A DNA stretch of 64,000 nucleotides from Seiridium cupressi. Lineage: Eukaryota; Ascomycota; Sordariomycetes; Amphisphaeriales; Sporocadaceae. How positions within the stretch are numbered: the stretch's first letter is position 1; the number at the start of each line of letters is the position of its first letter. Under the pieces are notes generated by a model. That model searched no databases. It had not been told where the DNA came from and saw only the letters and a program-made list of their open reading frames with translations. The translations under genes and the position numbers were made by a program. This document shows positions 38,949 to 49,459 of the stretch, in pieces. The stretch is from assembly GCA_036674765.1 (NCBI GenBank), contig JARVKI010000028.1:248001-312000 (forward strand). The letters are read 5' to 3'.

Positions 38949-40087
38949 TGAGATATTTGAACTCTGCGTTCTGATTGGTTGAATGAATTCTTCGTTATTA
39001 AAATGAATATCAGATATCAATGTAGGCTGGAGTGCTTTTCCATCGTCTCCCAACGAGCTTTGCTTGACTATTGCACAGGGACGCGCAACATGCCTTGAAG
39101 ATAAGCCATTTGACCAAGTTTATTGTTTATACCAGGGCTGGAGTGAGTATATCAGCAAGATAGAACCAGACGGGACAGCCGATTTTATTCAAGCGAGAAA
39201 CCTGGCTTGTAACGGGCCACTCTTCGGGAGAAGAATCCATAGCCATTCGTTCTCTGCAATATAGGAAAAGCCTACAGTCATCTGAGACTTAGCATTGACA
39301 ATTCACTAGGCGTGTATATGTGAGCTGATAATTTGAGAACACTTGCGCTTGGCTTGCTTTTGGATGTAGATGTTCTATTTGCTGAGGGGAACGTCTCGCA
39401 ATCTGACGGTATAATGAAACTTCTATATTTAAGCTAATACATTGCCATAGCCACAGTTACGCGCACATACTGGCATCGTCCTTCTACGTTATCCTATGTT
39501 ACTGCTATAGTATATTCTCATGCACTTTGTAGTGTTGTCATGGCTCGTAGGTATTGGGCTGCAATTGGGTACGTGAGGGCCGCCAATTCCCTAACTAATC
39601 AGCATCCAATGGAGGAGAACAGGGTTCGGCGTGCAGGTATTTAGTCCCTTAGCACTCCCTGCATCACTCGTCAATGGTTATCCGGTTGGATCCTGTATTA
39701 TCCCAAATCGTTCGATTGGATCTGGTGAAAGGCGGCAGCAGAAACGCCATCTTCAGTATCGATTGCTCAACATGATTTATAAGTATAGCTACAGACGCTG
39801 GATGAGATAATACACGACTGCATGTAAGCGCGCCGATCCTCCCACGTTAGGCAAACCCGTTGACAAGAACAGTTGGAACATAAGCGCTAATGGACATGAC
39901 CCATGGCTATATTAGTAAGTACCCGTTCCTCAGGGAGGTGTTATTAGAGAAGGCAAGTAGGTAACCAACCGCGTATAAATCTTTAAACGGCTTTGCTCAA
40001 TGCCTTCTTCGGAAACTCCGACCAAGAACAGCAGTTGTCCAAAAGGTGCGACATCTATCTTCAAGGCTTCAGCTTTGACGCCATACA
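38949..40087. other. 1.1 kb intergenic after the tRNA gene
   Basis: AT-rich, short frames only, nothing recognised. It includes the promoter side of the GNAT-like gene. Confidence 0.5.
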
Positions 40088-40897
40088 ATGGATTACGAAA
40101 CCAATGTCCACGACTGGCGGGCAGATGGCATCGACATCAAGCCGAAGCGTCATCTACAAACTGAAATTTGTGCACTAGGCGCGCTGTATCTGCAACCACT
40201 TCCACAGTACCAGATCTTTGACGTCTCTTCACCCAGCTCCCTAGACAACAAAACAATCGTTACTGTACGAAGCAACGGAAATCTGGTCGCATTTGTTTCT
40301 GCGCTATGGATTGCCGTCGATGGTTTGCCAGACCCAGTCCTGCATACTAGCATCACTGTGATACATGAGCAACATCGCAGGTCATCGGTGAAGCGGCTCT
40401 TGTTCGTCAATTTATTCTTGACTGTCCTCCAAGAATACCCCCAAGGAATATGGATTAGTTCCCTAGCCGAAATCATAACATCGCTTGTGCATCTAACCAA
40501 ATACGTGGAAAAGGTGTATCCATCTCCGGCCTGGAAGATCACGCAGGGTACAGCGCAGCCATCCGAGCTCCATCTGCAAATAGCGAGGGAGATGAGTGCA
40601 AAACATCGATCTCAGATGCACATAATCCCGGGCGCGGTATTTGACGAGGCCAAGTTCGTATTTCTCGGCTCAAACGATTGGGAGAAAGGTAGAGTTTTCA
40701 TGAGGGGGCTGGACGACCCGACGAACTCGCACAATGATAGGGTGGCTACGGAGTACTTCAAAAGACTGTTTCGTCCGAACGCTGGCGATGAAGTGTTGCA
40801 GGTCGGGTTTCTGGGGTTCTCCACTATCGCCTCTGCAGCAAAAGATGAAGCGCATTCGATACAGGCAGCGGCGGCCGTCTATTTGTCGAAGTTATAA
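40088..40897 (+). CDS. Uncharacterised fungal protein, possibly GNAT N-acetyltransferase-like
   Basis: Single exon, 269 residues, open throughout, with no signal peptide or membrane segment. The middle part reads VAFVSALWIAVDGLPDPVLH, then TSITVIHEQHRRSSVKRLLF. The pattern of a beta-strand, then V-x-H-x-x-R-R followed by a helix resembles motif A of GNAT acetyltransferases, where the acetyl-CoA pyrophosphate loop sits. The glycine-rich Q/R-x-x-G-x-G/A core is not clean, so the function is tentative and the protein may be a non-catalytic relative. The C-terminal half is alpha/beta without clear motifs. An AATAAA follows the stop by a few bases. The gene is isolated between the tRNA and low-complexity sequence. 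Confidence 0.5.
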   Translation: MDYETNVHDWRADGIDIKPKRHLQTEICALGALYLQPLPQYQIFDVSSPSSLDNKTIVTVRSNGNLVAFVSALWIAVDGLPDPVLHTSITVIHEQHRRSSVKRLLFVNLFLTVLQEYPQGIWISSLAEIITSLVHLTKYVEKVYPSPAWKITQGTAQPSELHLQIAREMSAKHRSQMHIIPGAVFDEAKFVFLGSNDWEKGRVFMRGLDDPTNSHNDRVATEYFKRLFRPNAGDEVLQVGFLGFSTIASAAKDEAHSIQAAAAVYLSKL

Positions 40898-40904
40898 AAT
40901 CTCG

Positions 40905-40910
40905 AATAAA
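40905..40910 (+). terminator. Polyadenylation-signal-like AATAAA after the GNAT-like gene
   Basis: Exact AATAAA eight nucleotides past the stop codon, unusually close, in an A/T-rich context. Plausible but unproven. Confidence 0.35.
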
Positions 40911-41399
40911 GCCATGTCATACCCAATAATTCAAGTTGATTCATTTATTAGGGCGACCAAACCGAGGGAACCGAACGCCATACCATGATAAGTCATCTAA
41001 TGCCAAGGAACAACATTGGATTTGAACACCCCAGTTCTGTCAGTCTGGCGTTTAGGTCAAGCCTTATTGGACTTGGTACGAATTTAATGTGAAAAATCAT
41101 ATCCGAAAACTGTTGGCTGAAGATCATGCACGATGCAGTATATGCTTGCCGTATATGAGTAGGAACGCCGTTCCCTTACTCATCACAAGACCTTGTGCCA
41201 ATGCTTCACACCCTCGAACCTTCCCAACTCTGTCAACACAGGCTGAGAAACCTTAAAGCCTTCAGACTTTCTAAAATCGAGATGATGTTCAACGGTCGGC
41301 CATCCACAGAATATATGGAACACTTTATCCGTACCTTGCACCTTGATCCTCCACCTCCCAGGCATCCCGTACCACATACGGTCTAGCAAAGGACTTGAA

Positions 41400-41422
41400 T
41401 TTTTTTTTTTTTTTTGTTTTTT
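41400..41422. repeat. Poly-T tract
   Basis: T16, one G, then T6. It lies in intergenic DNA of the accessory-looking region. Confidence 0.9.
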
Positions 41423-42173
41423 CAAAAGTTATTGTCTTCACTCCTCCAACACACCCCAAGTCTCTTCCCATTTTACCACAAATTCATCACAATTCGCAGC
41501 TGCCGCACTCACTGACGCATGGCTCAGAATATGGACATCCATGAGCTCAACCAATTCGCTGGCAAATTGCAGCCGTTGCTTCTTGGCATTCTGTAACCAT
41601 TTCCGCTGTGATACCATACTTGCGGTTCTGCTGACTACTCTCGAAGGTGATAGGGCCAACGGGCGAGAGGCTAAGAAGGGTTTGCATATCTTTGATATGA
41701 TCAGCTACAACACTTCCACTCTCAGAAGCCTATCATGGTACTAACACGGTAAGGGCCTTGCGGAGTTCCGCTTACGCTAGAGACGGAATAACACATAGGG
41801 CGCGCACGACTTGACCTGCTTCGCATAAATGGTCCAAACTGGAGATTTTTTTATGAATGTAGCTAAAGTATGTGGCGTCACCTGTGTTTCTGCCAAGGAA
41901 AGGGCATTTCTCACATCATCTATTGATTTCCCTACCGCCATATGTGATTCCCAGATGATGCCGATGTTGTTTCACCGGTCTCGCAGCTCAGTAAGAAAAA
42001 TCACTGCCCCCATACGTACCACCAAGACACCGCATAAAACTTCTCGTCAGTGCCGCCAAGAGAATAACCATATCCCAAATCAACCGCAAGTATTTGCAAC
42101 TAACTATGTATCTAGTCAGCCGCTCCTGAAGGTGAGACGACCCCCCGATTCTGTCGCCATACCAACCACGCCA

Positions 42174-42862
42174 TCACATCTGCCTACCGTTATATCCATC
42201 CGCCGATGCGCTGTCCTGAATCTCCAGGGAAGACTGTAAATCTGGGCGAAGCTCCAGGTGAGTGTTTTGGTCATTGGAGCCGGATAGCGGCACGAATGGA
42301 TACTGGGTGTATGGTCTATAGTGACTATTGGGTTCAGCGTGGCTGTACTTGTCGTAAGGGCGGGCGGGTAGTGACCATGAATTCCCGTAGGGCGGCAGCG
42401 CATTAGAAGCGGGTGGGACGTAGTGGCCATAAGATGGCGGACCATACCATGCGGGAGGCTGCCCAGTGTTAGAGCCAGGGTGTGGAAACCAAGGCGGTGG
42501 TGCCGGCGGATAATGATGGTTTTGGTAAAAACCAGGGTGTCGATCAGATCTGTCGCCAAGGTAGGGTGCTCGATGAGTCTCTCCTCTGTTGTAGTACTGA
42601 AAAGTAGCTTGGCCACCAGCATGATGATCTTGGCCATGGCCATTGTTGTTTTGGTAGTAACCGGTTGCTCGAAGAATTCTTTCCTGACTGGTTTCGCTGC
42701 TGGCAATCGCAGAGGGAGTTTCGTGGTTCATTCCAAGATTTGCTAAGTTTTCGCTGGCAGGAGGGCTCGGATTATTATCAACATGTGAACCGGGAACCGC
42801 CTGCTGATTATCTTGATAAGTCTGCTGCGTAGCTTTCTGTGGCGTATCGACAAAGAGGGCTT
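42174..42862 (-). other. Tyr/Pro/His-rich open frame, probable C-terminal part of the preceding gene
   Basis: Open for about 229 codons in a frame offset by one from the upstream exon. It encodes a Pro/Tyr/Asn/His-rich chain (for example PPAPPPWFPHPGSN). No good splice pair links it: donors here would be GTCCCG or GTCGAT, both poor. Either a frameshift, a sequence error or a non-canonical intron separates it. It could also be a 3' UTR frame open by chance, but the amino-acid composition argues for former or present coding. Confidence 0.4.
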
Positions 42863-43946
42863 AATGCATTCGGGACCTCTGGTTGAGCCGTAGGCCGCGA
42901 GATGGGTTGGTCATGGGAGATGAGAATTGAAGGTTCTCGTCGGCCTTTTGGCTCAGGACTGGGGCTTTCACATTCAATGTAATCCCATGTAGTATCTGAA
43001 TGAATTGGGTTGGGGGGTTCGCCCCTCAAATTGCCAGGCGCATGGGGATTGGACGGTTCAATCTCATGTGTGGGAGCTTGATCTGCATGACGGCCCTTGT
43101 TGTGGGCAGATTCTGCTGCCTGTGATTGGGAAGAAGTAGGTCCAGGGATCTCGTCATCGGAGTTATCAATATCGTGTGTGGTTTCAATATTGCCCCATCT
43201 TGTCTCGTCCTCTTCAGTCCAAGAAGACAGAGGCCAGGATCGGAGAGCAGCTTTGCCTCTTTGAAGATCTTCCCTTAGACGCTTAGTTTTGTTGATTTCA
43301 GCAGTGGTGTAAAACGCATAAATCGCAAGGCAGACAACCGGGCTCATTTTCTTCACTCTATAGACTTTCTTGCTCATGGTCTGTTTCCAAAGTCTTGGCG
43401 CGTCCTGAGTGAGTTGTAGAATAAGCTTGGTCGCTAGATCGAAGAGGCGGTCCGGGTGACCCTCTGACTTGGTGACACGGTATAGTTGCCCGAGGCAATT
43501 GGCCAGGCGGTCAAGATCAACTGCTTGGCCATAGATGTCGGGACCTGGTTCGGCCATGGAAGAAATAGGCATCCTGTCTGACGGATCAACCTTGCGGCGC
43601 TTCGTATATTTTCTCCCATCTATGCAAGGGAGAACCGGAGAGTCTCGCTTAACTCTAGAGACAGCAGGCGAATCGTTACTCTGAGTAGGATTGAACGGTG
43701 CCGGCGCATCGACTTCTTACCAGACTTGACCTTTTTGGTGCTCAAGGTCGTTTTACCTGGAGATGCCGATATATTCTGAACACCTGATACAGATGCAACA
43801 GAAAAGAAATTCTCTTCTGTTCCGCCAACTGTACCAATGTTGCGTGACCCAGGAAAAGAGGCAGGCGCAGAAGGAATTTCAGAAGTGCCTTTGTCTCCAC
43901 TTGTGCTAGTGTTACTGACAGGTGAACACGTGTTTTTGGTATCCAT
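42808..43946 (-). CDS. Hypothetical fungal protein, 3' end unresolved
   Basis: Two exons on the minus strand, 43946-43721 and 43619-42808, give 345 residues. The 101 nt intron has a GTAAGA donor and a CATAG acceptor and joins KKVKS to DGRKYTKRRKV in phase 1. The first 75 residues are Ser/Thr-rich and disordered. Residues about 105-190 form a compact, basic, helix-rich segment (LANCLGQLYRVTKSEG, then LFDLATKLILQL, then KVYRVKKMSPVVCLAIYAFY). The remainder is acidic, then Pro/Ser-rich. Right after the apparent end another frame is open from about 42860 to 42174 and encodes a Tyr/Pro/His-rich low-complexity chain. A one-base shift or an unusual intron near 42855 would fuse them into about 570 residues. 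I recognise no family. Nuclear location is suggested only by the KKVKS and KRRKV basic clusters. Confidence 0.5.
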
Positions 43947-45249
43947 AATATTGGTATGGTGAAAGGGAAATTGTTATTTGTTTAACGTTGTGAGTAGATG
44001 TGAGATGGTTTGGGGATTGGGGATGCCTGCCGGAGGGATCCGGTTAATTGTGGTTGGATCGTCCAGGCAGGCAGGCCACATCAAAGTTTCCACCGAAATA
44101 TTCAGGTTCATACCAAAGTCACAACGGTTGATTGAGATAGCAGCCAGTTGTGGTTTAGAAAAGTTGGTCGCGGAAGTCGGAACTGGGTAACTTGAATTAG
44201 TTTCGGGGTGAGTACGCGGTACGAGGCTTGGAGTTGAGCTGTGGCATATCAATCCACTGAACGAGGAAGGCGTTCTGGATGAACCGGGCGCTGAAAACTG
44301 GGTGAATAGCTGTTATGTGTGAATCTGGAAGGTACCCCAATTGTGAATGATTTGACCGGAAGCTCATCTGTGTATGTCTATCAATACATGCCGGGCTACC
44401 CAGAACTTGCTTACCTACTCACCCAACTTCGCCTGACTAGTCGAGAGTGTTGAAGCTCATGCCTACCATTCCGCATAGTGACATCAGGATGTCCTTTGAT
44501 GTAAAGTTATGTGAAAGTTGTGACTGTTGGAAATGGCAGCACACATTAGTTAAAATGGTCCACAGTCTTGCACAATCGTCTAAGTAAAATTCTCTACTAC
44601 AGGCACATTATTATTCATGGTAGAGCGCACAATGGCCTGGCGATATGTGATAATAAGGGTATAATGGATGCTATTTTTGAGATTTATGGAGGATACCCGC
44701 TTGTGTGAGTTGGAAACAACTGTTTTGAATCCTCCAGTTATCTTTTTTTTTTTTTTTTTTTTTTTTTTTACATAACACAATGAGCCAAAAACATGATTAA
44801 ACTAATTATGTGGTATGTGAGCTGCGAAATTGCACGACTTATTTCGGGCCTACAGTGATCTAAGGGTATTGTGGAATAATGTCAATATCCAGGTAGATTA
44901 AATGTATTAACTGCCGGGAATGAACCTATTTACGTCCATTCTTGGTCGGGAAAGATTGGCTACATGTGTGCGATTGTATTTTAATTATCATTGAAAAATA
45001 ATAGCGAAGCTTTTACACAATTCAATCAAGACCCCCAAAATACGCCAGGAAACGATCCTAAAATACTACATAAGTAGGCAATTTACAATAATAATATGTG
45101 GAATTGTTGACCCGAAAGCTGACTTTTGGATTTTACCTGATCAATACTAGGAAATCCAAAGGAGTTCTCAATTTTTAACTAATTTACCATACCCCCAAAC
45201 GAATTCGCCGACTTGTAACTACTTCGATCCCAGTCGTGTCTTCCAGTTC
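43947..45249. other. 1.3 kb AT-rich intergenic
   Basis: Upstream of the hypothetical gene at 43946 and downstream of the hydrolase relic. Contains a T27 tract (44743-44769) and otherwise only short frames. Confidence 0.5.
44743..44769. repeat. T27 homopolymer
   Basis: An uninterrupted run of 27 T in AT-rich intergenic DNA. Confidence 0.95.
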
Positions 45250-46300
45250 GCCACAACTAAAGTCAACAATGCTTGCCGGGTGGGACCCTTTCTTGTTCCC
45301 ACGAGCGCAAGCGTGTTATCGACTTGTCCATCTGGTACGATGATAGCTACGTCACGCCCCGCTTGCTACAGTCTCTGGCCAAAATCTCAGCCTCGCTGCG
45401 GACAACATCCACCGAACTGGCGGTGATAAGTGACGGAGGAAACGTGCTCGCAGTTTTGTTGGAGATCAATATCGGTGACCCAAGCTCCGTCAATCGGCCC
45501 TCCTGTTTTTTCATGTATCAATCTTTGTACTTGCGCTTTGTGGGTACGGTGAGGACGAGGTTGTCAAAATAGAGATATATACTCTCGGTGAGAGCGCCCA
45601 GAGCATCTGTCTTGACGGCGGGATTGAGGAAGACATTGTAGGTAATGTTAATTCGAGGTTGATGCTTTTGTGCGAGAACGTTGATGCCAAACATGATGTG
45701 TCCTAGATAGCAGGAGATGGACCAACTAATCAAAGGAGCGTGGATGTATTGAGGAAGATTTAAAGAAGACTTACCACCGGCGCTATCTCCGATGACGGCA
45801 AGATTGTCAGGAACGATACCCTGGATCGAGCTTACTCTGTAAACCACTCTAAAACAGCAAAGACCTGCTCAGGTATTAAGGAAAATTGGGCTTCAGGTGC
45901 CCTTGTGTACTCTGGCAACACCACAGCATAACCAGACTGGAGAGCAAGATCCGCCACGATTGCATCATAAGAGTCAATGCTAACATTATCTGATCAGCAA
46001 CTTGTTCTGGGTGACAAATGATCTACACGAAACATACCCTCCAGACACAAACCGCCCCCATGTACATAGAAAATGTAGGGCAGCGGTTCATCAATGCCCT
46101 CAGGCAGGTATATCCAATTTTCAGCACTATTTGGCACTGGGACCTCGATTTTCGTTCGGTGGACGCCTGGCACTTTCTCGCACTCATTCGATTGATTGAG
46201 CATCTCTCGTACTTTCTGTACAGAAAGCGTTTCGATCGCCAGACCTCCTGCAAAGAGGTTTGACAAGTTCTGGCCCAAAGAGTCCAGATAGGGCTGCACA
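45250..46300 (-). pseudogene. Decayed alpha/beta-hydrolase (HSL-type esterase/lipase)
   Basis: Read on the minus strand, an HSL-family esterase can be followed almost end to end but not in one open frame. The oxyanion motif HGGG (about 46060) joins through an intron (GTATGT donor, GATCAG acceptor) to a DSYDAIVADLALQSGYAVV segment. The reading frame then shifts near 45840. The nucleophile motif GDSAGG follows, then a second good intron (GTAAGT donor, CTATCTAG acceptor) leads into the LTVP region. An in-frame TGA lies at 45518-45520. The same frame continues with SLITASSVDVVRSEAEI, where HSL esterases carry their acid residue, and stops at TAG (45347-45349). Homologous-looking sequence continues in a shifted frame beyond it. 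No in-frame ATG precedes the 5' end. At least three lesions make loss of function likely. Confidence 0.72.
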
Positions 46301-47231
46301 GATGCTATCTTGGAGGTATTGACTAAGCTAAGGTTATATGCTTGACTTGTATCGAAACTGGAAGGAGGGGGATTGTCAAGATCACATAAAGGGTTATTGT
46401 GAGTATGATCATTTCAATCGGCACCTACTACCTTTGATATAAACACGGAGCAACCAAGCATATTGTATTACTGGTCTCTATAATATCATTCGTGTTACGT
46501 AACGTAATGTCCCAACTACTATGGTGCTTAGAAACATATTAAGTGCGGATTTCACCAAACCCTCCATCATCGCCGATACCAGACCATACATTGACCCTAG
46601 AACGGGTGATAAACTCAAAAGCCATCCAGAGGGCACTGGCTGCACTGAGAAAAAGTTGAACCTGGAACCGACTACTAGTGTCTAGGATCTTTCATGACCA
46701 TTCGTGCGATTCGTCAAGTTGTACGAGTTCTATTAGTGTCAGGGTAAGCATCTTTCTTACTTAGAATCTCAATCTTGAGCAATTTGGCAAAGTCATTTTG
46801 AGACGCAGACACTGCATTTTATTTTGGCCATGATGAAGTTGTTGATCCGCTAAGCTCGGTTGGTTATACCTGAATGCCTCCATACGTGGACGTGGCGCAG
46901 TCAGTTTGCAAGGGATTTCCGGATTCCAATATTTTGCGCTTTCTTGCATTCCTTTGCACGGCACCACATCCATCCTGCCATAGTGCTAGCAACGAAAGGT
47001 GTAGCAAGATGGATGGGCGAAATTGGAAGTGGGGTGGCATGTCGGCCCGGCTGGAGGCAGGGCCGGTTCACAATAACAGAAAACCGTAAGAGTAAGAATG
47101 TGGCGACGCAGATGAATTACCCTACCAGCTGATATAATCGCTGTGCGGCTCAACGCCACTTTAGGGGATATGATCGCTTAATCGAGCCAGCTTTCCACGA
47201 CCTCAACTGGTCCCAGAGGCAGCACAGTTTC
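46301..47231. other. 0.9 kb intergenic
   Basis: Nothing recognised; short frames only. It includes the upstream side of both the hydrolase relic and the F-box-like gene. Confidence 0.5.
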
Positions 47232-47585
47232 ATGACATTGCAATATCCCAACATGGCCACGTCCACCATGGACGATCAGACCAATTCGCTACTTTTCGCC
47301 GTCCCGTCAGAGATTCGTAACCGCATCTTCCAGTACTATCTGACATTCACTAACGACGACTTTGCCGACTCGTTGCGTCCAACACATACGTGCCTTGATG
47401 CTGTTAAGCCGCACTCTACCATGTTGCCTGCCTTAGTGCTGGCGTGTAAGCGTGCCTGTTCCGAGCTGCTGCCAAAAGTGCAGTCTACAGCAGCGCTGCG
47501 CGTGAGACGGCCCGGGCTGCGTAAGGAGCGCCGTGTCGGATTCGCGGTGCACGGCGTGCTGCGACTTGTCATGACAGGATTGTAA
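47232..47585 (+). CDS. Short F-box-like / fungal orphan protein, probably truncated
   Basis: 117 residues from the first ATG. Residues 20-37 (LLFAVPSEIRNRIFQYYL) match the LP-x-E-I-R-N-x-I start of the fungal F-box-like proteins, where this helix would contact Skp1. The later PALVLACKRACSELLPKV is typical of the next helices in the same group. Relatives usually extend for 200-400 residues. Here the frame ends after a basic stretch with a TGA-free but abrupt stop at 47583-47585, so this is likely a truncated copy or has an undetected intron. No downstream exon was found. Confidence 0.45.
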   Translation: MTLQYPNMATSTMDDQTNSLLFAVPSEIRNRIFQYYLTFTNDDFADSLRPTHTCLDAVKPHSTMLPALVLACKRACSELLPKVQSTAALRVRRPGLRKERRVGFAVHGVLRLVMTGL

Positions 47586-48184
47586 TCCGCAAAAGATTGA
47601 CCCGACTCGCATCGATCTTTGGGCCTCCATAAAATGTATGTAGACTCAGTAAATTGCGTTATTTAGCTACAGCAAAGATAGCCAGTTTTCACTTCACTTC
47701 TGGCTCAATTCCATGTGCGGGATGGCGTGGACTATAATCGTGACTACAGTATATGTTCGAAGACCTAATCACTTCCCAAGGTAGATTGTTGTGTAAGGGT
47801 TTCATCAGCCCATAGGACTTAAAGCAATGCTGGTCATGGCTACACTGTAGGCTCTCTACTCACTGTGGAGAGACATGCGAGGCAGTAATCGGCCGCCTAG
47901 GAATTCCCATGCAGTTTTGTTTTCCTGATAGCCTTTGGGTGTTTTGGCTCGAGGAAAAAGCATCAAGAAAAATAGGTACGGGACTATCTAATGCACGACA
48001 GGCAAGTACTGTATTCGATTCCGCGCCCAGAAATATTGCAACATAATGACTGCCCAAGGCTTTTGAGCTGGCATGACTGGGGCTGCCAAAGCAACATCTG
48101 CACGTCGCTAGAAAAGCCTATTGAACAGATCCTGGGTCACATACTAGAAGTTGCCTTCTACTCGGCGTGGTTTTTTTTCTTCTT

Positions 48185-48241
<57 letters not shown>

Positions 48242-48245
48242 TTTT

Positions 48246-48281
<36 letters not shown>

Positions 48282-49459
48282 CGTATTTGGTACTTGAAAT
48301 CTTTGAAATGGGGAAACGGCTTGACGATAGTCACGGTGACAGTACGGAAGAAGGCATGTGACAGGCCAGGGACACTTTGAGTAGGATGGCGCCCGTATCT
48401 GTACTGGTGCGAGATTAGGCATCTTTGTCACGGCCGAAATCCTCCTTCAAATTGTGATATCGACAGGTACCGTGCAGGTCTAAGGATCGCTGGTGGCCGG
48501 TAACTATCATTCCGGACTTGAAACGTGGGGTCCATAGCCCGGGAACTCCAGCTTCCGTGGCGGTCGACGCCGTAGCCTGTCAGGAGGTCAGCCTCCAATC
48601 CCACTTAGGCCCGTTTGGGTAGTCTAAAGTTCAAGTGCTGGAAGTTCGACGCGACTGACACTGACCAGACGAGTGAATTTCTGCGCTCCAGCAAGAATAG
48701 CCGACAATATTTTCAGCCGGAACCAGCGTGTTCCGTTTCAAGTTCGGCGGTTCCATGGGTTTGGTTCTCCAGCGACATTGTACCCAGAGGCCGGAATGCC
48801 TCGTTTGTGGACAACCACTTACACCGCCCGCTGAGGGGTCCTGCGTGCGGCGTCTGTATAGGAAAACAAACAGGGTTGTCATGAGCACACACTGTTCCAA
48901 ACTCTAAGCTTGAGCTACTCACCGTCTTCTGTCTTTTCAAATCGAGGAACATCCTCTACATTGTAATTGCCCAAGCACTTTTTGCACGTCCGCTAACACA
49001 ACGCGGGCCGGCCACAATTAGTGGGAATGTTCACCGGGCCGTGCAGTTTGTTTCAATTTTCAACTAGTCCACTGATCTGCAAGAAACAGTTCAGATGATT
49101 GCCGAGGGGAAAGCTAGAAAAGACGTCCGTCTCGAGTTCTGACAAGTTCTGGAAGTATCTGCTCCTTGAATTCATTCCTTCAGCACGGTATCGACGTGCT
49201 GCCATGCGACTGCAACGTTAATGCTCTACCCCTGCACAAATATCAAACAAGCATCCCACGAGACCACGCGAAAAGCAAGGACTGCCGCCATATAAGGGTA
49301 TATAACGGTGCGGACTCGTGAAACCTTGTCGATCGTCCCAGGTCATGACCACGGTTTTCCAGGTGATCAACCAGTATGCCCCGAGCTCCGACTCAGACAC
49401 AGCCAATAGTCCGCCACACGTCACACGAGGACCAAAAAGTAGCATCAACCCCATCCACT
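47586..49459. other. 1.9 kb intergenic with a very long T-rich tract
   Basis: Short frames only; the apparent poly-Phe and poly-Lys frames are created by the homopolymer at 48170-48281. The right end is the promoter of the secreted-protein gene, with a TATA-like TATATAA near 49297. Confidence 0.5.
48170..48281. repeat. About 110 bp nearly pure T tract
   Basis: Almost continuous T with a few C and A interruptions, including a T53 run at 48187-48239. It is by far the longest homopolymer here. On the minus strand it is an A-rich tail. Neither a LINE/SINE body nor a target-site duplication was recognised. Confidence 0.95.

Larger units (their letters stand above)
40898..42173. other. 1.3 kb intergenic with a T-tract and an orphan 73-codon frame
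   Basis: The minus-strand frame 41659-41438 (starts MALSPSRVVSRTASMVSQ) is compositionally protein-like, but it has no motif and no credible upstream exon, so it is not called as a gene. A T16-G-T6 tract lies at 41400-41422. Sequence near 41030 resembles a T arm but does not fold as a tRNA. Confidence 0.4.

Noticed and set aside
41020..41100. tRNA-like T-arm sequence on the minus strand
   Set aside because: The T stem does not pair and no D or anticodon arm can be built.
41438..41659. 73-codon minus-strand frame with protein-like composition
   Set aside because: No motif, no upstream exon with good splice sites, isolated; insufficient support for a gene.
45273..45572. 99-codon plus-strand frame
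   Set aside because: Antisense to the C-terminal part of the decayed hydrolase, which shows family-like residues on the minus strand.
44500..46600. Repeat-induced point mutation as the cause of hydrolase decay
   Set aside because: The lesions include frameshifts and only one stop that a G-to-A change could explain; there is no dense TpA-rich pattern across the relic.
47991..48431. Frames rich in Phe (plus) and Lys (minus)
   Set aside because: Created by the long T tract; the flanks have no protein-like sequence.
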